Origin: Polyodon spathula
Taxonomy: Eukaryota; Chordata; Actinopteri; Acipenseriformes; Polyodontidae
Reading direction: 5' to 3'
NCBI RefSeq assembly: GCF_017654505.1
Contig: NC_054539.1
Span: forward strand, 66,921,256 to 66,985,255
DNA length: 64,000 nucleotides
Position numbers and translations under genes: made by a program. This document shows positions 12,809 to 64,000 of this stretch, in pieces; the stretch's first letter is position 1; each line of letters opens with the position of its first letter. The notes beneath the pieces were generated by a model. That model saw only the letters and a program-made list of their open reading frames with translations, was not told the DNA's origin and ran no database searches.

Positions 12809-14517
12809 ACCTATAACTGACTACCATATATCAAGATACTTTTATTGGGGTTTCTGTACGTTAAAACATAGTGCTTCAGTGCACAATTCCAAGATTTGCA
12901 TTAAGTTATATTGTAGACAGTGATGTAAGGGGCCGATGACATTATTTTACAACAATTTGTCTGTATAAAGGCATATATGTTAACAATTAAGTGAAAAATG
13001 CATGTATTTCACTCTGCAGCCATGAAGGCAAACCAATAAGGAGAATATGTTTTGTGTGCCCCCTGCCAACTCACTGAGGATCGCTGCCACCAGTTCACCC
13101 CTGTGGCTTACTGTAGTGTATTGTATATTCTGGTGTGATTTGTTCCCCATATAACACCTTAATCCTGTGACTTACTGTCCATTCTGTAAAATACGTGTCT
13201 TCTGTATGGGATGTATGAATTACACACCTCATTCAGCCCCTTCCCTCAAACATTTCTATATGACAGTACTGAAAGAAACACATTGGCTGATGGGCTGCAC
13301 AGTAGAGGACAGACAACACAATAAACAGTGGGATGCTGTTAAATATTTAAAAGTAACAAACTTTACAACATAATCTCAGGAAAAGAAAAAAGGCAAACAA
13401 TAATATTCAGAATTCAAACGATGTACAAAATACACACATTGGATATTTATTATTATTATTATTATTTTTTTTTTTAACAATTTTTCAATTAATTATGCAA
13501 TTGTACAGCTCTTGGAAATAGTTGGGAATAGACTTTAAATGTGTATCGTAATTAGTTATTTATATAAAATGGAATGTTTAGAGCCCAAAGTCCCTTTTTA
13601 CAACATAATCCTTAAAACAGAGAAATGCACAAATGTCTTTCTGTTACCTGGGTGACACAGTATCATGGCTTAAAAATAATCATGGCAGCAATTTATAATA
13701 TATATATAATTAATTAAATCCTTGTACTCACTCATTTTATTGCTATGGAAATAAGAAGGCAGTTTTTATGTAACATTGTAAAGGCTTTTGAATCATTACT
13801 AAGGATTGTCACTATAATAACTAGAGAAACCCACTTATTAAAAGCAGAGTTTTACTGTTGCAGTGGTCACTGTTCCACCTTTATAAAATATTGAAGGTCA
13901 AGAACTACTGTTAGAACATAAAAAGGTGAAGAACTACTGTTAGAACACAAAAAGGTTATCACCCATGCTGCACTAAAGGAACAGCTGCAGAAACATACCT
14001 GCACCTAATGCAGGATTAGATTTATTTCAGAAAACACCCTGTTCCACACATCTGCAGATTGCAATATGAGTTATAAACTGGTATAGTAGGTCCAACATTA
14101 ACGGTGGAGTGAGATAAAATGGGACCAGAAACTTCAAAACACCAGTATATTATCTGAATCCACTTTATAGTAGATTGTCAGTCTACCGTTGGGGATGTGA
14201 TAAGGATTTACCATAGAAATTGTAAAATGTTTTACGCCATGACAGGCGGTCTGGATTTGACTTTTTGTCTACTATTTCAACTTCTTTCTTAAACTACTTT
14301 TGCCCTATTAGGCCTTATGCTTAACAGACAGTGGCTTTCCAACAATGTACAACAAAAAGATTCCAGACTAAAGTGTATCAAAATCTTATATTTGGTGAAT
14401 GTGGACTGATACCAAAAGTTTGGTTCTAACAGAAAATGTCTGTCTACTCAAACATCGACCAATCTTGTCCTCCTAATGTGTCCCTTATCTGATGCTGGAG
14501 TTACTTAAACTTGTCCT

Positions 14518-14523
14518 TTTATT
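14518..14523 (-). promoter_or_regulatory. candidate CD2AP polyadenylation signal (AATAAA)
   Basis: The minus strand reads AATAAA about 730 bp beyond the CD2AP stop. It is one of several possible signals in this AT-rich sequence, and no strong GU-rich element is obvious after it. Confidence 0.2.
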
Positions 14524-15252
14524 TTTTCTGGGTGCTTGCTAGAGTAGTCCCTGACTATGCATAGGCAAACTTTTGCATTATGTATTTCCCAGAGCTTGAA
14601 AAAAGTTGAGACTTGTGAGTAAATAAAACAAAAGACTGAATTTTCATCAAGTCTTCACTCTTAGTTTTTTGGACATAAAATATTTCTATGTTAACTTACA
14701 CTGAAGGATTTCTACAGGCATGATAGTGTTATCATGGGTAGGAATGTTGCCAAACAAAACAAAGTTATATTCTTCCTTTAGAAGGAGTAACCAAAGCATT
14801 TCTGCTACTATATCATTGTATGTACCAATATTTATAGATACCAATATAACTGTAATTATATACTCATGTTTAAAATCAACTACCAGCATTTAATAAAAAA
14901 ATATCTAGTTTGAACCCCCTATCCCTTTATACAGATTCAGTAGTATTTAAAGCAAACATCAGACATTCAATGAATGCAGTCTGCATGTCCAGCACAGTAG
15001 TAAATAAGGCCTCAATTATTTGTTTTGGCAAAAAACAAAACCCTTTTTTTTTTTCTTTTTACATCTGTATTCAATTGCAACTCTTATCTAAAAAGACCTT
15101 ATTATGTGCAATACATGACAATTTTCTTCCATATGTGGAACAGAGCAATAATTATCAAAAAAAAAAAAAAAAAAAAAAAAAAGTATTAGGCATACAATAT
15201 TTTCTTTCCAGTTGTCGTTAGAACTTTCTTATTATTGCTGATAATGTCGACT

Positions 15253-58465
<43,213 letters not shown>

Positions 58466-59144
58466 CTAAAAAAATAAAAAAATAAAATAAATAAATAAAG
58501 TGTTTTCAGTTTCTTTTTCAATTTACTAGTGGAATCTTAAAATAACTAGAAAATTCCAGATTCAACAAAAAGCAAAAGATTCAAATGTGATGGAAACAAA
58601 ACAAAAACGTGGGGGCATATTGTGAGGGAAACGGCATCGCTATTAAAGGGGATAAGTGATTGATCATGAAAAGCGTGCGATGTATAAAATGAACAAACTC
58701 TCAAAAGGAGTACAGCTTGTCAAGAGGTTAAGACAATGTGGTACTGAAAAGGTAAACAATAACTTTTGTCCCAAATATCAAGACTAAATCAAAGTCTGTT
58801 GTTTCTGTACAGCAGACCACACTACAGTTTGTGAAAATAAAACAGGAACATAAATTGTTTATGAAATATGATAAAACAAATAATAACGCCTTTACAATAA
58901 TTTATAAGAGGTTCACCTCTCGGGAATCATTAATACTGTATACATACTGAAAGTCAAGAAGAAGTATCCCACACTTTGATTTGCTAAGCAGACAACTTGT
59001 ATCAGTACTCGGATCATCAGTACTGGACCTTGCAGATCACATTCATAACCTCCTGCTATTGCAGATGTAGGTCTTTTTATATTGTACTTTACTAATGACT
59101 CAAGGGAATCAAACAATTTCACATTTCTCAAATTATAAATTTAT

Positions 59145-60390
<1,246 letters not shown>

Positions 60391-60713
60391 TGAGAAAAAA
60401 ATTACTACTTGTTAAAAATAAACATTTTCTCTGAGCAGTTGTATTAGTATAAAAGAATATAGTTTTCCCATATTTGAGCATAAAATATAGCTCATTACCT
60501 GTTTGTTTATTTTATACAGCCTTTTTTGCTCATCTTTATCAAGGGTGGCATATTTATTCATATTTGTGACTATGAAATTTTATTAATGACCAGGAGTTGA
60601 TAATCTGTGATTATTTTTGGATGATTGATAAATATTTCTATATGCATAAATTAAGTTAATGTGATCATTGTGGTTTGAATAACAGTTTTTAACTGCTAAA
60701 TGCAGGCTAAATC

Positions 60714-60748
60714 GATATATATATATATATATATATATCTATTATATA

Positions 60749-60793
<45 letters not shown>

Positions 60794-60799
60794 TATATC
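60714..60799. repeat. interrupted (TA)n microsatellite
   Basis: TA runs broken by TATCTATTATATAT-type interruptions. Confidence 0.93.
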
Positions 60800-61161
60800 A
60801 GATATTGTTACTAGTTTACCCTACAGTTAGGATACTTTCCGTGTATGACGGCACATCTGGATACGTTATCTTAGTACCTGTAATCATCCCTCCTATTTCC
60901 CAGGATAAAGGGAAAATGTTCAGTTACCTCTAAAGGCTTGATGTAAAGGGTTACATTTTTGTTCATTAAAGATTATTTCTAATGCGACGACTGACACTAA
61001 TTAAGCAAACCATTAAAACGGTCCAGACTTTGTCCGGTATAGCGCTCAGCGAGACGGAGACACATCGGACCACAGATGTCTGGGACTTTTAAATTTGTAT
61101 TAAAATTATGCACGTGTCACACGTTTGGTAAATTTAGCCAATGGCCGAAGCGTCCGATTAC

Positions 61162-62479
61162 ACTGTGTAACAATTTTTTTTTTTTTTTTTTCCTGGGTAG
61201 TAAGTGTTGTTTCCTAATTGCTTATGCCTCAAAAGTATAGAAAATGGCTATTATTCCCCACAAACTTTGCTTTTGTGACCAGGACAGTGATAGTTTGAAA
61301 TTTACCTATTTTCCAGAACATTCCAGATAGATCCAGTGCTGAGTAAACTTGGAGTAACTTCTAGAACTTTCTAGAACTTTCCAGTAATATAAACAGTAGT
61401 ATAAATACAGGGGCCTTAAGCCCACCAGTTCAATTTAGTTCCAGCTGCCTAAGTGGATACATATCTGCATTTTTCTGAGATGGCATCAAGAGGCTGCAAT
61501 GGTGGCATTCCTGATGGGTCTCCAAGGCGGTTTTACCAAGTTTCCCTGCAATCTTTGCCTTTGGGACAGCAGGGACACCAAGGCGCACTACCACAGGCGG
61601 GACTGGCCACAGCGGACCGAGTTCTCTGTGGGGAGGAACAACGTCAAGTGGGAGCCACTGGGGGACCCCCGGAAGGTGCTGATGCCACCACTGCACATCA
61701 AATTGGGCCTTATGAAACAATTTGTCAGAGCTCTAGATAAGGAGTAGTCGGCCTTCAAGTACCTTCAAGACTTCTTCCCTAAGCTGTCTGAGGCAAAGGT
61801 CAAAGCCGGTGTCTTCGTCGGACCACAGATAAAGAAGATCCTGGAGTGCAATGAATTCCCCAAGAAGCTCACTAGTAAGGAGAAAGCGGCTTGGAACAGC
61901 TTTGTCGCAGTGGTTCGGGGCTTCCTGGGCAATCACAAGGCCGAAAACTATGTGGAGCTGGTTGAGACTCTGGTGAAGAACTACGGCACAATGGGCTGTA
62001 GGATGTCCCTCAAAGTCCATATCCTTGATGCTCATCTTGATAAATTCAAGGAGAACATGGGAGCGTACTTGGAGGAGCAAGGCGAGCACTTCCACCAGGA
62101 TATACTGGACTTTGAACGCCGCTACTAAGGGCAGTATAACGAGAACATGACGGGAGATTACATTTGGGGGCTGATTCGTGAAAGTGATTTACAGTATAAT
62201 CGTAAATCCCGAAAAACTACACACTTCTAAATCTTTTCTAGTCATTTTTGTATTACTTTAGTATAAATACATGTTAATTTGGATTCATATGTTGTTTTTT
62301 TCTGACTTTATGTGAACGAAAAGACAGTTTTCTCATTGGAAATAGGTACATTTCAAAATATCACTGTCCTGGTCACAAAAGCAAAGTTTGTGGGGAATAA
62401 TAGCCATGTTCTATACTTTTGAGGCATAAGCAATTAGGAAATAACACTTACTACCCAGGAACAAAAATTGTGTTACATA
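61162..62479 (+). mobile_element. DNA transposon with about 150-bp inverted repeats, internally deleted
   Basis: Left arm 61162-61315 and right arm 62336-62479 are inverted copies. Shared blocks include CCTGGGTAGTAAGTGTT, TTCCTAATTGCTTATGCCTC and CTATTATTCCCCACAAACTT. They differ by a poly-T expansion in the left arm and a few substitutions. Between them lies the 3' part of a protein-coding region whose 5' part is missing. A target duplication was not clear. Confidence 0.8.
61499..62230 (+). pseudogene. C-terminal part of an uncharacterised transposon protein, two stops
   Basis: One frame runs from 61499 to TAA at 62228-62230, interrupted by TAG at 61745-61747 and TAA at 62126-62128. It reads GGFTKFPCNLCLWDSRDTKA with HYHRRDWPQR (a possible C2H2 zinc site), PPLHIKLGLMKQFVRALDKE, KAAWNSFVAVVRGFLGNHKA, RMSLKVHILDAHLDKFKENM, YLEEQGEHFHQDILDFERRY and DYIWGLIRESDLQYNRKSRK. 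I recall similar multi-copy uncharacterised proteins in fish and invertebrates, but cannot assign a superfamily. The preserved His/Asp pattern (HILDAHLD, FHQD) suggests the end of a transposase core. The 5' half is absent. Confidence 0.75.
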
Positions 62480-64000
62480 GTGTTATTAGTTAAAACTATT
62501 CAAAGTTTAGCGAGTGCTCCATGGTGGAGTTTCGGCTTTTGTTTGTTTATTTTGTTTTGTTCCTGTGTTTGTTTTGTAAATAATAAAAGTACGCAGAAGT
62601 GCAAAGCAGCCGTTGCTGACTCTGGGTTTGCTATTCCTGCCGGTGACCAGCCTTGACCGCGTCGTAAATATATATATTACTGGGTCTTCTTGAAATGAAG
62701 GAAATGGCTTTGTGAAAGTAGTCATACCTGTATAATTCTAAATATAGGTTGCATGTTATTGATGATTCATGACACAGACATCAAACAAGTTTTACAGGTT
62801 TGTTATATGGATTAAGTTTGAGCCTTAGGAATCTGGCCGTGGCTGTGAGAACCATAATGGCATGACCCATATCTACAGTAATCTAGTGTAAATCAAATCA
62901 AATTAAATGAAATAATCTAATTTTAAATAGTAAGTAATGGATGTTTATTATATTTAACACAAATTGAGTTCAAATGTGACACTATGATGACAATTTGTAA
63001 TGGGTGAAATGTATCATTGTTAAATTTACAAGGTTCTTCTGAAGATTAATAACCACAACCTTTCATAAATCTACTACAATCTATCCACAAACCTACTGTC
63101 ATCACTGACGGCGTTTACATGCACAAGTCATGACAGCTTTCCTCACAATGTTTTTGCCAGTCTTTTCAGGAAATATGTTGCTATGCTGTTCTGATTAAGG
63201 AAAAAAAAGTTGGCCGTACCAATGCAGATTACTCCTTTCATAGTCATTTAGGAGAGGGGATATTTAAATGTCAGTGTCTGCCTAGTAATTAGTAAAAGAA
63301 CGACTCTGATTAACGTGAGGAGAGCGTCAGGCGTTGCCATGGAAATTATCACGCATTACTTGTTTGTGTCTCATTACCTTTCCAACACGCACACATAAAA
63401 TAAAACTTCTACCAAGTATCAAGTTTTACTACTTAAATAGAAATAACATCTAAAAGTTTGAATTTAGTAGTCAATAAATGTATTTTGAAAAAAAATGTGG
63501 GAACACGGGGGGGGGGGGTTACACTACAATACAATAAAAATAGTATAGGTCTATATGAAGATAACACTGAGAACAGGGGGCTACGTAAAAATACATATGA
63601 GGTTCCTGAGAAGCTTCATGTACTGGCAGTTCTATTGGCGGAGTACCAGGCTGAGTATCCTAATGTTCCTGTACATCTCTGCCGGTCCGTATGCCCTGTC
63701 TCTGCTCCAAGAAGCCAGTGAATGCTGGTCTGCAGCTGCGGTAGAAGTGCCAGACACAGAATCCGCTTAAAACAAGCACATTCTAATGAAACGTGGATGT
63801 CTTTTAATATTATAAACATTCAAACAAAAGTATTTATTTACAGCGATACAATACATTTCTGTTGCTTGTTAACTATATTCATTACTTATTGCCCAATATG
63901 CCAATTGATGCTAACAATTCATTCCAGTTCTGTGCGGTGGAAGAAGAGGTGGAGCACTGTTGTTTCTGGAACATCTTAAAAGAATTATAGAAAGAAACAA
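62480..64000. other. no recognised gene
   Basis: It holds a G10 run near 63511. GCGTTTACATGCAC near 63112 resembles ends of some fish DNA transposons. The open frames at 63458-63819 have no recognised domain. No SH3-1 exon of CD2AP was found here. Confidence 0.45.

Larger units (their letters stand above)
8856..15252. other. CD2AP downstream region without a recognised gene
   Basis: Apart from the features listed separately I saw no coding similarity. About 11330-11460 (CCTAATAAACCGCTTTGTAC) and about 11770-12130 (ACTCAATAAATAAATT) have the look of LTR polyadenylation regions, but I could not define ends. Confidence 0.4.

Noticed and set aside
63458..63819. Overlapping open frames near the right edge
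   Set aside because: None shows family motifs, and neither strand fits the missing SH3-1 exon of CD2AP.

Overview
The window is vertebrate nuclear DNA, almost certainly from a ray-finned fish. It carries one split host gene with conserved GT-AG introns, buried in AT-rich DNA full of microsatellites, Tc1-type transposons, DIRS-type tyrosine-recombinase retrotransposons, tRNA-derived SINEs and solo LTRs. Two SINE types and the TGTGGCAGGG-type LTR look to me like those of sturgeons and paddlefish (Acipenseriformes). That placement comes from memory and is an inference.

The host gene is CD2AP (CD2-associated protein, an SH3-domain adaptor of the CIN85/CD2AP family) on the minus strand. I can place 17 coding exons between 58465 and 15253. 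All splice phases agree and together they give 1767 nt, or 588 codons plus a stop. They encode the linker after SH3-1, then SH3-2, SH3-3, the proline-rich region, the capping-protein-interaction (CPI) motif and the C-terminal coiled coil. The exons for SH3-1 (about 55 residues) are not in the window and should lie beyond its right edge. With them the protein would be about 643 residues, close to the roughly 640 of mammalian CD2AP.

Layout: 1-15252 lies downstream of the stop codon and holds a perfect 138-bp palindrome (1455-1592), a decayed DIRS-type element (about 1640-5030), a Tc1 remnant (8145-8855), a tRNA-derived SINE (about 9905-10058) and microsatellites. 15253-58465 is CD2AP. Its introns contain a second DIRS-type element (18481-20010), two degraded Tc1 elements head to tail (about 21190-23890), a solo LTR 35 bp from a splice acceptor (24894-25343), a foldback DNA element (27150-27934), a SINE with a Tc1 scrap (30.2-30.5 kb), a solo LTR (30575-31073), Intruder-like Tc1 copies (33.9-35.8 kb), a MITE (43306-43737), two further Tc1 copies (45121-46430 and about 46640-47770) and a full-length Intruder-like Tc1 with an open 367-codon frame (54760-56165). 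58466-64000 is intron or upstream sequence with a Tc1 relic (59145-60390) and a deleted DNA transposon with roughly 150-bp inverted repeats (61162-62479).

No other host protein gene, rRNA, true tRNA or CRISPR array could be supported. The most notable non-gene observations are the intact but probably catalytically dead DD38E transposase (first catalytic Asp changed to Asn), the uncharacterised transposon protein at 61.5-62.2 kb, the LTR crowding a CD2AP 3' splice site, and the two DIRS-type copies that each carry a different tandem-repeat block at an equivalent place.
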